Counted from the stretch's first letter, positions 21,466-33,999 are shown. The stretch: DNA of 64,000 bases from Hybos culiciformis (GCA_964007475.1 OZ023273.1:61151834-61215833), one strand, 5' to 3'. The notes: a model not told the origin generated them from the sequence alone. Program-made: numbers and translations.

Positions 21466-23911
21466 TATATATATATATAGGTATTTTGTTTAATTAATTT
21501 ATGCTAAAAATATAACTAGCAACGTTATTTTAAATAGAAATAACAATAAATTGACAAACGATGTGAAACATGGAAAATATTGATAACATAGAAAATTAAA
21601 AAAAAAAAAATAATAATGTTTGTTATTAATCTGGAAAATAGCTTTTAAATTCATACACACATATTGTTAATTCAATTCATATTATGCTATAAAAAAGGAA
21701 CATAAAAATAAATATTTACATAATTAATTGTTTTCCATTAAACGTCAAGGTATGAAAATTTATTGGAGGAATTAATTAAAGCTAACACTTAAGTGAAAAT
21801 CTGATAACAGGTGTGAAAATGTAATTGAATAACAATGTTATAGGATTTTATGGTTTCAAGAAAAAAAAATAAAAAAATAAAAATAAAAAATTTTCAAATA
21901 CATATCATATTTTAGTAATATATTAAATTTTTATTTTTTAATTATTGTGCTTGAACATTAAACATTTATGCCAATATTATGCTATGCGGACTGAAATACA
22001 CCAAAGGCATTAATTTTTTTTTTTTTTTGATATTTAATTTGAGCATTAAAATTAATTAAATTTTAAATTAGAAAAATTATTGATCAAATATTTAATAAAT
22101 TAATAAAATATAAAATAATACATTTATTTTTAAGACTTTAAAGATTGAACTTTTAGTTAGAAACCTGTTGAGTGTTCAAATGAAAATAAACAAAAAAAAA
22201 AAAAAATTTCAAAATTAAGTGATTTCAGAATATTTTGTGATTGAAAAAAACAAATCCGTGATATTGATATATGAAATTTTTTAAAACAGAAATGGAGGAT
22301 TAAAATTTATATATATAATTATTTTTCGTTAAGTTCGAGTTCTTAAGTTCTTAGAGTTGGAAATGACTCAAGATTATTGACTGATAACCAAATTATTTTC
22401 ATTTTATTACTAAAGGATGACTCTTAAAAATCCCTTTTGGTTTACTGTTTATCTCTTAGAGTTTGCTGACGGCTCCGATATGTGACTTTGTTCTATTAAT
22501 AAGCGATGATGACATTTGGCTCTATAAAAACAATTTAAGCATATTATTTTCTTTTTAAAATGTGGTTGAAGGACCGTATACCTTTATAAAAATATTTAGT
22601 CCATTTATTCAATTAATCATTGAACATAAAACGTTTCCACGGACGTTTTTTCTAAATGTATTTCTAAATAATTATTTCAAATACAAGGAGAAATGAATGA
22701 AAGAAATTAGTTTTGTCCTTTTTTCAGAAATAGAAAAAAAAAATTGATGTGCTTTAATTAAATTAATAGTAGGTACACAAATTATATACTTAAATATTTA
22801 TAATGTTAAATGCAAGATTATTTACAAACTTTTAATCTACATATACTATATATTATAATTATGAATATAAGGAAAATATTTTTAGACATTTAATAAAATT
22901 TTCAATAATTTTATTGAAAATATTTTCTGGGCCGATGGACAAGTACACATTATTGAACTTTTATGTAATCGTAAAGGTAAAATATTAAATTTCATCATAA
23001 GAACTTTGATTGATCAAACACCCAACAAATTATTTTAAAATACCAGCTCGTAAAGTAGAAAAGGAAAGGTTTGAGTCGTTGTAATGAGATTAACAATTAA
23101 AAGTCTACAAAACAACTTTATCCATTATTACTTTTTAGGAACCTAAATAAAAAAAAATAAGTGAAATTATATAAAATGTAATTATTATTGTATGATAAGA
23201 ATTATTATGTTAATCACTTAAATATATTTTTGCGTGATTATAAATTAAAACTTAATTTGTGTAGAATCTTTCTCAAAAAAAAAAAAAATATAAGTTTCAT
23301 TGAGGCGTCTATTAAAGTTAAAATGCAACACCATTCGCACATTACGTGCAATTTGAAATGTTGCTCCTTTAATGTTGCCCCTCATTTGAGACATTAAATC
23401 CCAAAGTGCTGCGGAAAATGCACCTAAGAAACTTGCTTTAAATTTTGTTGTCAATAATATATAATTATATGTAGTAGGTACCCAAATTATAAATTATTAA
23501 TGCTTTAAAGCTTCAAATTATATACAAATTTTTCCATTGTTTATTAAAAAAAAATGTTTGACCTTATAAAAAATTTGAAATATCTATCAATATTTATTAA
23601 ATAATAAAATACACAAATAAATTTGATATTTATTTTTCTTATATCATCAACATTCGTTTTTATGTGATATTATCCGAAAAAAATCTTTACATGTACCTAA
23701 TCTACACAATATGTACTTACATACATTGTATTTGTATATATGTATCTATATACATACAGTACAAGTTAAATGTAACTATATTTAGTGTTTCAGTTTTTAT
23801 TTACTTATTTTATCTGAATATTATCTGAATAAAATTTTATAATATGTATTTGAATATTTTTTTCAATAATCATTTTTATTTAATTGAGCATTGAAATATC
23901 GTTTCTCTACA
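21458..23911. other. Gene-free AT-rich region with (AT)n and a small foldback
   Basis: It begins with an AT microsatellite (21459-21478). Around 23297-23395 a moderately GC-rich segment can fold on itself (TGAGGCGTCTATTAAAG against CTTTAATGTTGCCCCTCA). The overlapping ORFs on both strands there are most simply a by-product of that inverted repeat. Confidence 0.45.
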
Positions 23912-24194
23912 AAGGTGCCCGGCAACGATGAGTGTATTACATGAGTGTCAACACTCGAGTGTAGAAATCCTTGATTCTGGAATCTTGAGTGTGATTTTAT
24001 CGATTGTGATTTCAAAAAAAATATGGCAACGATAAGTGTTTACACTCATGATTCTACACTCATGAGAGCAAATATTTACAATCAAGTACACTCGAGTGTA
24101 CACACTCAAGATATGCGCCACGACACTCGAGAGCAATTTTCACACTCGATTCCCAACACTCGAGTGTAATACACTCATCGTTGCCGGGCACCTT
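23912..24194. mobile_element. MITE with ~30-bp perfect inverted ends and repeated CACTCGAGTG dyads
   Basis: AAGGTGCCCGGCAACGATGA and the next ten bases at the left end are mirrored exactly at the right end (...TCATCGTTGCCGGGCACCTT). The 283-bp interior carries repeated ACACTCGAGTGT palindromes and their halves (around 23951, 24089, 24122, 24144 and 24155). No ORF of its own is credible. No clear target duplication is visible. It probably depends on a transposase elsewhere. Confidence 0.8.
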
Positions 24195-25494
24195 AATCAT
24201 ATTTTTTAATAAATGTAATAAACTTTGCTTACTATTTGTAGAGTTTTTGAATTTACATAATATCAAAAGTTTCGTCGAAGAAGTATTTGCATATAGCAAG
24301 TATTTCAAGTTTTGGGAACGGGTGAATAGAGAAGACTTAATATTATAAAAAAATTACTTATGATTTTTGAAAAACTTATTTGTCTAATTGAAATTTTTTA
24401 GAAAATATTATGCATAAGAAAAATGTTAAAGTTAATAACTATTATTATTGTATAATATATATAATATTAAAGAATAATAATTTTCATTATAATAATGCCA
24501 ATAATTTTTATACATGTATGTAAATAGAGGTTGGACTCAAATATTACATAATTACTTTAATATAATTATATTTTCCTTTTAAATAAAAGTTTGGAATATT
24601 ATGTAGTGATAACGTGGAAGACAAATAGAACAGACTGTACTTATAGCAGTGCATTTTGTTTTGAATGACCTAGAAAAATCAAGCATTAAAAGTTAAAATT
24701 AAAATGATGAATTATTTATATTTTAGAGTTAATATTGAGAAAAAATAAATGTTTTAGTTAAAAATTATTTAATGCAAATCACTCAAGCCCTAAGAAAAAA
24801 AATATATAAAGAATTATTAATTTTTTTTTTTTAATAAAAGTTCTTGTTACCTAGTTTTTGTTTAACAATTTCTCATAAAATTTTATTTACCTTTAGTTTT
24901 TTTTAAATGTGTATTTAAAAGAAAGTTTTTTTGTTTTTGTACAAATTTTTGATAGAAATATCTTAAATTTGAATTTTTTTGCAGTTTTTTGTTATCGAAA
25001 TTTCTCAACTCAACAACAACAACTTTTAATTATAGGAAAGCAACGAAAATTAATTTTTAGTCCGTTTCCCATTAAAAGCTAAATCCAGAACTTTATGATT
25101 TGACTTTCTATCTGTCCGTCTCTCTGTCTGTCTGTCGAGGTCTAAAATTCTTATAATTATTAAACTACCGGCCGATTTTGATCAAATAAATGCCATTATA
25201 AGCGTAATTTTAATAAAGAGATTCTCCGAGTGCCAAGTCCGGAGAAAAAAGGTCTAAACTGGCAAAAGGTCGGAATTATTTTCATAAAAAAATTATATAA
25301 ATTTAATTTTAAAATTCATTCTATTCTAATAAAAATTTGTTGTGTGTGTATACATAGATCGCGACTCTACTATATTTTTTATTACTTTTTTTTTCAAAAA
25401 ATATATTTACAAGTTTTTTGGTTTGATTTATTCGTTTTAATATTCTTTGAAATTCTGTGTGTTATTAAATTCTAAGTAAACTTTTTTTTTTCAG
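24195..25494. other. Upstream region of the DH44 gene
   Basis: AT-rich, with a TCTG-rich microsatellite plus CGGCCGATTTTGATC block at about 25105-25185 that looks like part of a dispersed repeat. The non-coding first exon(s) of DH44 should lie upstream of the acceptor at 25493-25494, but I cannot identify them or the promoter. Confidence 0.45.
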
Positions 25495-25498
25495 AAAT

Positions 25499-25612
25499 AT
25501 GAAAGCCACCGTGTGGCTATGCGCAATTTTAAGCTTCATTTGTGTAACAATTATACATGCGTCAGCTTTTTTAAACATTATGGACACATCGCCAACGTCA
25601 AATGTAAATCGG
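25499..25612 (+). CDS. Dh44: DH44 coding exon 1 (signal peptide)
   Basis: It encodes 38 residues: the signal peptide and the start of the N-terminal propeptide. Acceptor TTTTTTTCAG ends at 25494 and the exon begins at 25495 with four 5' UTR bases before ATG. Donor GTAAGC is at 25613. Confidence 0.92.
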
Positions 25613-28600
25613 GTAAGCATAATTATCTAAAAAATTTATTAAAAATATTTTAAAAAATTCCTCAAAATATGTAGAAACCACTATACATTTCTATACGTGT
25701 TCACAATTATTGGAAAAATTTTAATTTTTTGATATAGGCATTATCTATCTTCATTATACATTGTATCATGTTATTCAACCATCATAGTGATAAAAAAAAA
25801 GTAATTAAGAAACAATTTATGAAACAAGACCAAAAACTTTCAGCTCAATGAATTTGAATAATTTTTTTTTTTTGAATTAAAAGAATTGGGATTAGGGATC
25901 AAAATGATATAGATTTTATGTAAGTTGATTGAACTTCGGCTGTGTTTAACAGAAATAAGTGTCTTAAATTCACTATATATACATGTTTTAAATGTTTTGG
26001 TTACCTAAACTAGATCTGCACAAAAAACCAAGTCACGAGTCACGTGTTTTCAGAATTTATTAGAATCTTTTAGCATTATTATTTATATTATTGTAAACAT
26101 TAACTTTAAAAAATAATAAAAATAATAATGAAAATAATTATTAAAATAAAAATTCGTTATTTTTTATAGAACGTATCTAAAAGATGAAAATTGCTGATTC
26201 TTAGAATACAAAATTTTATCCAATAATTATTTTTTTAATTTCCTTGTAGACAGTATATAAGCAAAAAAAAAACGTTTTTAATTGTTGAATAATTAGGTAC
26301 AGAATTTTCAACAATTTTCTAAGGAAGTAAATCGTCATATCAGACAAAAAAGATTTCAAAAACTTTTAAATATCAAAAGAATTAGTAGGAAAAGAATAAA
26401 TAATTACGTACTTACATTACAACCGTACTTAAGGACACATATTCACACTTACATAATACAGTATTTATGTACACCATATATATATATGTAGAAGCCGCAT
26501 TATTAAATTATTTATAAATCAAATTTAATTTTGGATTTTAAATTAAAATTTGCAATTTTTTTTTCGATATCAATTGAATTTTAAACAACATTATATAATT
26601 ATACATACAATATTATTTCTATACATTTGAAAGAAAATTCTTGAATTAGTAGAAATTAATTAAACTAAATATTAAGCAATATAGTAAGGTGAAAATAATA
26701 AAGTCTTCTGATTCTAAGAGAAATATGTTTTTATTTAAGGAATTTTTTATTTGGGATGACTGATGTAGTTAGATATATGTCATTTTGGAAAAGAAATTAA
26801 AAATATAAATTAAAATGAATTATGTTTTTCCCAAATTTGGATTAAAATACTTTCTAAATTAACAGTTTTGTTAAAGTTCACTCAATGTATAATATAACAA
26901 TTTTCACCGAAACTCTTTTTCAGCTCCCATTCCCAATCTTTGGAAACATAATCGGAGGATAAACGTTTTTTAGGTTCCCGTCAATTGACATTTATGAGTT
27001 GCGTTATCCTTTTTTTCCCTCAATAAAAATTCATACACATAATTTACAAAACTATATTTTCAAAAAAACAACCTCCACATCACCAAATGATGAAGTAATG
27101 AAAATGTTTCTTTGTTGTTCTTGAAAATATCCAATCCATTAATTTACAAAAATTGAATACAACGATTTTTTCTAACTTGTACAATCCTAATAGTCATTCA
27201 AGAACGTAAAGAAATTATTATTGTTTTAAAATTATCTGAACAACCTTCAGTCTTTGAAATTTCGTATATAGAAACTATATAAGAGGTAAAAATTATCATT
27301 TTTAATTTAGCAGAAAAAAAAATCTTCATCACTGACATTATTTAATTAAATTATGCCTAAAAAGCATTTTAAATTTTCTTTAACATTAAGTAACAGCAAT
27401 TTTCAGCTTGGATAATTTCATATAGAAAAAAAATATATTTGAAATACTGTTTCTGACATAGTCCTGCTAAAAGTTTAAAAATTCCAATTATTATATACAT
27501 ACATTTCTATGGAAAATATTTAGCAGTAAAAATGAAAAATGAAAATAAAAAAATTAAATAAAAAATTAACTAGATATCTTATAACAAAGAAAATTTTAAT
27601 TTTCATTAAGACGCATAATAATATTTCGCAGTTCTACGATGTCATTTAGAGAGTATAGTTTTTGTTTAAAAGAATAAAAGATTTTGAGGAACAATGTAGG
27701 AAACGTTCAATTTCAAATTTTTTCAATGTCTCTTGAAAGTCCTAAATATATTTCACAATTAATAAATTCTAGAGCAAATTTAAAAAAATAATTAAAATTT
27801 TATGATAAGTGTCAATTTTTATAAACAGCATCATCGTTCACAACACCCGTCCTAATAGGACAACGTCGCGATCATAATCATGGTAGGTTCACTTAGAGCA
27901 AAATTAATTTCAGTTTTCTTAATGTGTTTCACCTTTCAACCACATGCGGCGCTCTTGTTTGTTTACGTTTTGTTTTATTGTCAACCCAGCCGGCTGAGCT
28001 TTTTTCTTATTTATTATTTTTTTTGAAATAAAAGCGTTTGGACGTGTAGGTGATTTATTTTGAGAAAAAATTATAAATATCTGGTAGAAATAAATAAATA
28101 AATAAAAAAGTTGAATATATTTGAATTTTAATTGTGGATTTTATTTAAAAAAAACAAAAACAAAAACAAAGTTGGATTTATTGGAATTTAAGTTAATTTA
28201 AGATTAATAATAATAATAATAATAATAAATTTAAGATTATATATTTAATTTATTAATTAATAATTATTGCAATAAAATAAATAGAATTTTAAGTGAAAAT
28301 GTTAGAAGAGAACACAATGTGATATCAACTAAACAAATTAAGAAAATAAAAAATTTGCTATAAAAATAAATTTATCTTTTATTCATAATGTCCTTTTTTC
28401 CTGCAAATTTGAATTTTAATAATTTTATTTGAAATATTAGAAATAAATTGCCACCTACAAAAATTTTATTTTTTTAGTTCACCTTCCCTCCACAAATCCA
28501 CCAGGCGCTGTAGTAGATCTTTTGAGTGGGTCATCTATTACTATATCTTATCTATGATCATAATATTAATGTTTATACAATAATTAATAATACATTTATG

Positions 28601-30516
28601 ACATTAAATAATTTTTTCATGTTTTTTTTTTAAGATTTTATCGTACATTCAATTTTTTTTTGTAAGATATCGTAGGTGCTCGTGCTAGTACCAATCATAG
28701 TTGATCAAAAGATTTTACGTATATTTTTATTTATTTTTTTTAATAAAATTTTAAATAATGTTTTGAAATCATTTAAAACTTTTTGATATTAATTTCCATC
28801 ATATTTTTTTATGCACTTATTTACATAATGTATGTTCTACATCTACATGTATGCATTAGCTTGTCCAAAATATTGAAAGCTATAATATAGAAAAATAATG
28901 GTTTTTAGAATTAACAGAAGTATTTTTTATATAAAAAACAATTTTATATTAAAATTTTTAAAAATATATTTATAATTGAAGGTAAAAATCGATAAAATTA
29001 GTTTTTTTCAAATTGTATTGACTTCAATTTTAATTCTACAAAAAATGGATTATAAGAAGCTTTTTATATTACATTATAAGTACATATAATGTAATTGAAC
29101 AATTAATTATTTTGATTTTTACATTTTCCAAATCTAATAAGTTTTTTTTTTATTTTTGTTTATTCTGCAGGATGATTATTTTTTAGACTATAAACGGACA
29201 AAGCCTTCTCTTTCAATCGTAAATCCACTTGATGTTTTACGACAGAGATTACTACTGGAGATAGCCAGAAGACAAATGAAAGAAAATACACGGCAGGTGG
29301 GTGTTTAAAAAAAAAACGTTTAAGATGGTTCTCTAATTGCTGAACCAACTGATTATTGTACTTACACGGAGAAAAATAAGATCGTAACGTTTACGTCAAA
29401 TAAGTTCGTTATTGAAAGTCTCGTTGAAATAACGAAAATTTAAGAAAATGTAGGTTTTGATAACGTAAATTTCGTATTTTTTCACATTACAGAAAAACTA
29501 ACTTTTTTAGTACTCGTTAAAAAAGTTCGTTAATCATTAAATACGGGAAAAAAAAATTTTAATCAATACAGAACTTATATTTTCTATTTTACACATTGCC
29601 GTAAATTTAGTTCATAGCTCAGTGGCAGAATCGGTGGATTGCAATGTTTAGGACAGTGGTTCGAAGCTACATGCATAAAAAAAATTATTAAAAAAAAAAA
29701 TAAAAATTAAAAAATAAATAAAAAAAATAAGAGAAACATAAATAAAAAAATTAATAAATAAAAAAAAAAAAATAAAATAAAAAATAAATAAATAAAAAAT
29801 AAAATAAAAAAAAAATTAGATAAAAAATTAAATAAATAAAAAAAAATTTAGTCTAGTAAATTTTTTTTCGTATTTGCTGAAGACTTTGAAAGGTTTTTGG
29901 TTTTGGGGCATAACGAACTTTTTTAACGAACAACATTCTTTTTTCAACGAAATGTTCGTATGTGCAAAATCAACGAAATTTTCGTTAATTTTTACGCATT
30001 TTTTAGTTTTCAGTAAGAGCAAATTTCTTTCTGTGTAAAAGTTAGCAAATATTTTGAATTCTCAAGCGCGGTAGGAGAAACAGTCTAATTAATGAACACA
30101 AGAATCCGAGCTCGTAGTCTAAATACCTGAAAAGAGAAACTCCAAATTTTATTAAAATAATTGTAGAAACTATGCTAATATAAAAATTTTTTTATTTTAT
30201 TTTATAGGTCGAAATTAACCGTGCCATTTTAAAAAATGTTGGTAAACGAAATAATTTAGGTCGTCATCGTTCGAATGAAGAAACTCGGATATCCTTTCTA
30301 CAGCAAAGTAATTTTGAGCATGATCAAAATATTAAAAATCAACAAAAATTATTAAATCCAAAACATTTTGTTAATTTTTTAACGAATTCTGTACAAAATC
30401 CAAGCAAAAAATCTGAGGAGGATGACTATACATCTGAAAATAAACTTCTGGATGACAATGATGATTATCAATTAAAATTTTATCAATTGGAGAAGGATCG
30501 TTATGTTAAAGAATAA
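25499..30516 (+). CDS. Dh44: DH44 / CRF-like diuretic hormone precursor (3 coding exons, 182 aa)
   Basis: Precursor of the corticotropin-releasing-factor-like insect diuretic hormone. The secreted peptide acts on a family B GPCR in Malpighian tubules, raises cAMP and promotes fluid secretion; in flies it also serves in circadian output and nutrient sensing. Coding exons are 25499-25612, 29171-29296 and 30208-30516, all joined in phase 0 with GT/AG borders. Residues 1-23 are a signal peptide (hydrophobic [14 protein letters not shown]). KR at 46-47 and GKR at 92-94 release residues 48-91, a 44-residue peptide beginning [17 protein letters not shown], with Gly92 as amide donor. That length and sequence match fly DH44 closely. 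The remaining 88 residues are an Asn/acid-rich tail with no recognised second peptide. The start ATG follows an acceptor site, implying a 5' UTR intron. Identification is very secure. Confidence 0.96.
25613..29170 (+). other. DH44 intron 1 (3558 bp)
   Basis: Mostly AT-rich, with two GC-richer islands at about 27829-28015 and 28478-28560. The first begins with a segment bounded by good splice signals (ATAAACAG before 27829, GTAGGT from 27883). A (TAA)n tract lies at about 28207-28229. Confidence 0.6.
29171..29296 (+). CDS. Dh44: DH44 coding exon 2 (most of the hormone)
   Basis: 42 codons. It starts DDYFLDYKR, giving the dibasic cleavage site, and runs through residue 33 of the mature peptide (ending KENTRQ). 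Acceptor is TTCTGCAG, donor GTGGGT at 29297. Confidence 0.95.
29362..30038. mobile_element. Foldback element in DH44 intron 2 with a tRNA-like core
   Basis: The ends TTACACGGAGAAAAATAAG and (inverted) TTACACAGAAAGAAATTTG are similar. The subterminal parts on both sides are dense in AACGAA/TTCGTT, including a longer inverted match (CGTTAAAAAAGTTCGTTA at about 29515, inverse at about 29912). The middle is a tRNA-like segment followed by an A-rich low-complexity block (29677-29860). No ORF. It is probably a non-autonomous transposon. Confidence 0.6.
29609..29674 (+). repeat. tRNA-like sequence (Cys/Ala-like), probable SINE-type promoter relic
   Basis: TAGCTCAGTGG (29615-29625) fits the pol III A box and GGTTCGAAGCT (29658-29668) the B box, at tRNA-like spacing. 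TTGCAA sits where an anticodon loop would be. The acceptor and anticodon stems do not pair properly, so this is not a functional tRNA gene. Confidence 0.55.
30208..30516 (+). CDS. Dh44: DH44 coding exon 3 (hormone C-terminus and tail)
   Basis: 103 codons including TAA at 30514-30516. It begins [14 protein letters not shown], completing the hormone and its amidation/cleavage signal. A hydrophilic tail rich in N, Q, K, D and E follows. Acceptor TTTTATAG precedes it. Confidence 0.95.
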   Translation, partial: VEINRAILKNVGKRNNLGRHRSNEETRISFLQQSNFEHDQNIKNQQKLLNPKHFVNFLTNSVQNPSKKSEEDDYTSENKLLDDNDDYQLKFYQLEKDRYVKE

Positions 30517-30571
30517 TTAATTAAAAAATTTATTTATTTGAATAATGTAAATATTTTGTAATTAACAATGT

Positions 30572-30577
30572 AATAAA
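30572..30577 (+). terminator. Polyadenylation signal of DH44
   Basis: AATAAA lies 56 bases after the stop codon, and an A-rich stretch follows within ~20 bases. This would give a very short 3' UTR. Further AATAAA-like hexamers follow in A-rich sequence. Confidence 0.6.
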
Positions 30578-33396
30578 GCTTAGAAAATTAAACAAAAAAA
30601 AAAATAAAATTATATAAAAATTCAAAAACCCCAGAAATACATAAAACAAATAAAAATAAATTAAGTAATTTTGTTTTTATTTCAATTCATTTTGTTTTTA
30701 AACCAGATTTAGAATGAAATCTTAAAGCAGACCGAAGAAATGTATTATGGGATGTTACTTATATCATAGTATACTTAAAGTTAGAATATTTTTGATGAAC
30801 TATTCAGAGCTTACGGCAAAATGTGTAGCAAAATTATACTTTTTTTTTATACAAAGTAAGTATTTTTCTGAAATGTAGGAATAAAAGTTTTTTGATTCGT
30901 TCTGAAATGTATGTAAATCAAATTCTTTTATATGATAGAATAGTTCAACAGGTACATCTTGAAAGGGTATTTGATTAAAGATTTAATGGTGAACTTCAGA
31001 TAAATTTCATAAAATTTACATACATGCAATAAATTCTCTAAAAAAACTTTAATTGCCATCATTTTTTTGACATTTGTTATAAAGAGTTCATGTTTTATAC
31101 ACTCTTTGCATGTCCATGCAATGCAATAACTTTGTTTCATATCATATTATCAAAAAGGTCGTGCACGTTTAATGTTAAATGACTTTGCACATTTTCATAT
31201 ACAAATAACCCGCAGAATGAACTTACTATACTAAGTTTTAACAAATTTTTCAATAATAAACTTTCTTAAACACAAAAATATTATTGAACATTTAATTCTT
31301 GAAAAATAATTTTTGACAAATGAAATATAAATTTCAAAGTATATTATTTTTTTATCTTTTTGGCAATCAGTTGATTATTAAATAATTGTTCTTTTGAAAT
31401 TCATTATAAAAAACTTTTAATGTCTTCAATTAATTTATTGTTTTCATTTATTTCAAAAAACAAAAATAAAAGTTAATTGATCTGGAAAAAGGATTCATTT
31501 TAAAACGATGAACTAAAAACAAATGTTGGCCAAATGCTTCCTATTAAAAAAAAAATCTACGGTTGAACAAGTTACGACATAAAATTAATATTCATTTATA
31601 TTGAACTTTAAAGGATAATGAGTTCTTGCATTCCTTTTTTGAAAAAAAAAAAAAAATAAATAAATATATTAAAAAAAATTTGAGCTTTAGTTGTGTTACC
31701 TACATATTCGCAGAGATCATTCATTTCACATACTATACTCGGTACTAAATTTCGGGATTTAGAAAGTTTCAGTAAAAAAATATTAAAGAGATACTGTACT
31801 AAAATTATTGAAATTATCTCATTTGTCATTGTTATTAAAAAAAATTATGCGTACATTCTAAACTTCATATATTTTTGACAAAAACAAAGAGGAAATCAAT
31901 AACAAAATAAAAGTAAAAAAAATATATTATAGGAGGAGGGCCTTCAATGGAACAGGCTATTGGCTAAGATCACAATGTCGTGCATAAAAAGGTTTTTCTT
32001 ATTTAAAAAAAACTTGGAAAGATTCCAACATGTTCTAATTATATAATTATTATTTATTGTAAAATTAAACTATTTTTTGAGATAGCAAAAAATTTCTCGT
32101 CCCTTTTCCTTCTTTTAATTTAAAAGTTAATAGCCTGTATAAAGACAATTCTATTAACGACAAATAAAAAAGATTATCAAGTAAAATTTCTTTAATTAGA
32201 ACACTTTTCAATTCGAAAAGATTTTGTTCCTTTAAATATAATTCCACAAAATAATTGAATTCGTTTAGCTTTCGAATATTGCAAAAATTAAGTTAATAGT
32301 AAGCCGCCAATGGGTAAAATTACTTATACTAACGAACCAATTTATGTGTTAAATTTTGGTATTAAATATCTTAATCATGCATGTTTGTACATATAATGAT
32401 ATAATGTATTTGTAAAATTAAAAGTAGTCAATGCATCAATATTGTAAAATGTAATTAACGTTCGTAACAATTGTAATAATCTTCACTTAAATCAAGGTTA
32501 TTTGGTCCATCAAGTCTAAGAATTGTTTATTTTGATAGTAAAAATTATTTTTTGTTTGAGTTATTTATATATTTACACATCACACACATTATAAAAATGT
32601 TAAAGGTCGTTTCATAAAATTATAATAAATTCTTTCTTCAACCATATGTATGCGTAGAGTTTCAATTCAGTATAAATTGGTTATTTTTATAAATTTAACC
32701 AAAAAAGCACATTTATAATTTAATGATACCCATTAAGTTTAACTTCAAAGTAAATATTTGAGTTATAATTTTAATAGTTCTGAATTAAAATATAGACAAA
32801 CATAAAACATCGAAATTATAACTTTTCCCTAAAGATTACATAATAATTTTTGTAATAATAATTTAATAGTATTAGTTATTACTTAATTTGAAGAATGTGT
32901 ACATAAATCTACAGTATATCCATATGTACACACTGTTAAGTACATAACATACATACACACATAGCTCAAAATATTAATTCGTTATACTAAAGAAAATATG
33001 AATTTAAAAAAGTCAAACTACGCCATGGGAAATATACTTTCAAACATTATTATGTACAGATACAAAAACTTAATAAATAAAATTTTTTCTTGTTAATTAA
33101 TGCTTATGTTCTTCAAAACAATTTTTGTGTAAACTATTTATATTTTTGCGATGTTAAGAAGCATTCACGTAATTATATTTAAAAGCAATTAGCAAATCTA
33201 GTTTTTTTTTAAATGGTTTAGGTTTTTTTTAAATAGAGCAGTATGTATATTCCTAATCACTGTTTCGGCTTATTTAGGCTCATGAATTTTGGTGCGTCCC
33301 GTGAATCCATAGTACATTCGTCTCTTTTAATTAACGCTACATGTCATAATATTTTTTGTATGTTTTTTTATTTGTATTGCTGATACTTTTTTTGTG
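30578..33396. other. Gene-free intergenic region
   Basis: AT-rich. A 60-bp GC-richer patch at about 31931-31990 (GGAGGAGGGCCTTCAATGGA and onward) stands out, possibly a repeat fragment. No gene is supported; short ORFs on both strands are chance. Confidence 0.5.
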
Positions 33397-33999
33397 ATAA
33401 TTTATAAAATTATTAGTTGTATTTGCTGAGCTTTGGTATCTATTGGCGGGAATATTTTTTTTTTTTTTTAAATGAAACTCATTTTGTTAAGTTTTTATTC
33501 ATTTAATTTTCGATATTTCGACTTAATTCCAAGTCATCTTCAGGAATGCTATTTTAAATCTACAATTATGATTATAGTTTAAATATTTTTTAATTTTATG
33601 TTTTTTTTCTTTGTTTCTTTCCTTACTTAAAAATTATAAAAAATTGATGTAAAATAACAATAGCTTAAGTTAAATCAAAGATATGTATAAAAAATAGATG
33701 TAACTATTTTTTTATTTTTTTTTTTTATTTTTTTTATATATAAATTATAGTTAATTTTTATTTTTTTTTTTTTTTTGTCAATACTCTATAATTTTAATTA
33801 TTAAATTTTTTTAATTAATTTTTTTTTTTTTTTTTTTTGTGGAACTAAAGTTCTATGTCAAGCAAAATTATTTTCTTTTTCTTTACAATTAATTTTTTAA
33901 TAAAAAACAATGAATAACAATGACTAATAAGAAACATCTCCAAGAAAATCAACAATTAAAAATTTTTTTATTATATTTATAGTAAAATTATAAAGTGGA
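33397..33999. repeat. Left inverted arm of Penelope-like element
   Basis: It starts ATAATTTATAAA and ends TAAAGTGGA. It mirrors 35414-35992. The ribozyme-like motif lies at 33511-33547 on the minus strand, the sense orientation of the element. Confidence 0.85.

Noticed and set aside
23188..23454. Overlapping ORFs on both strands (69 codons each)
   Set aside because: They overlap in a moderately GC-rich inverted repeat, lack splice context or recognisable domains, and are best explained by the foldback.
29609..29674. Functional tRNA-Cys gene
   Set aside because: A and B boxes are present, but acceptor and anticodon stems do not pair and no discriminator/terminator pattern is seen. It is treated as a repeat-borne relic.
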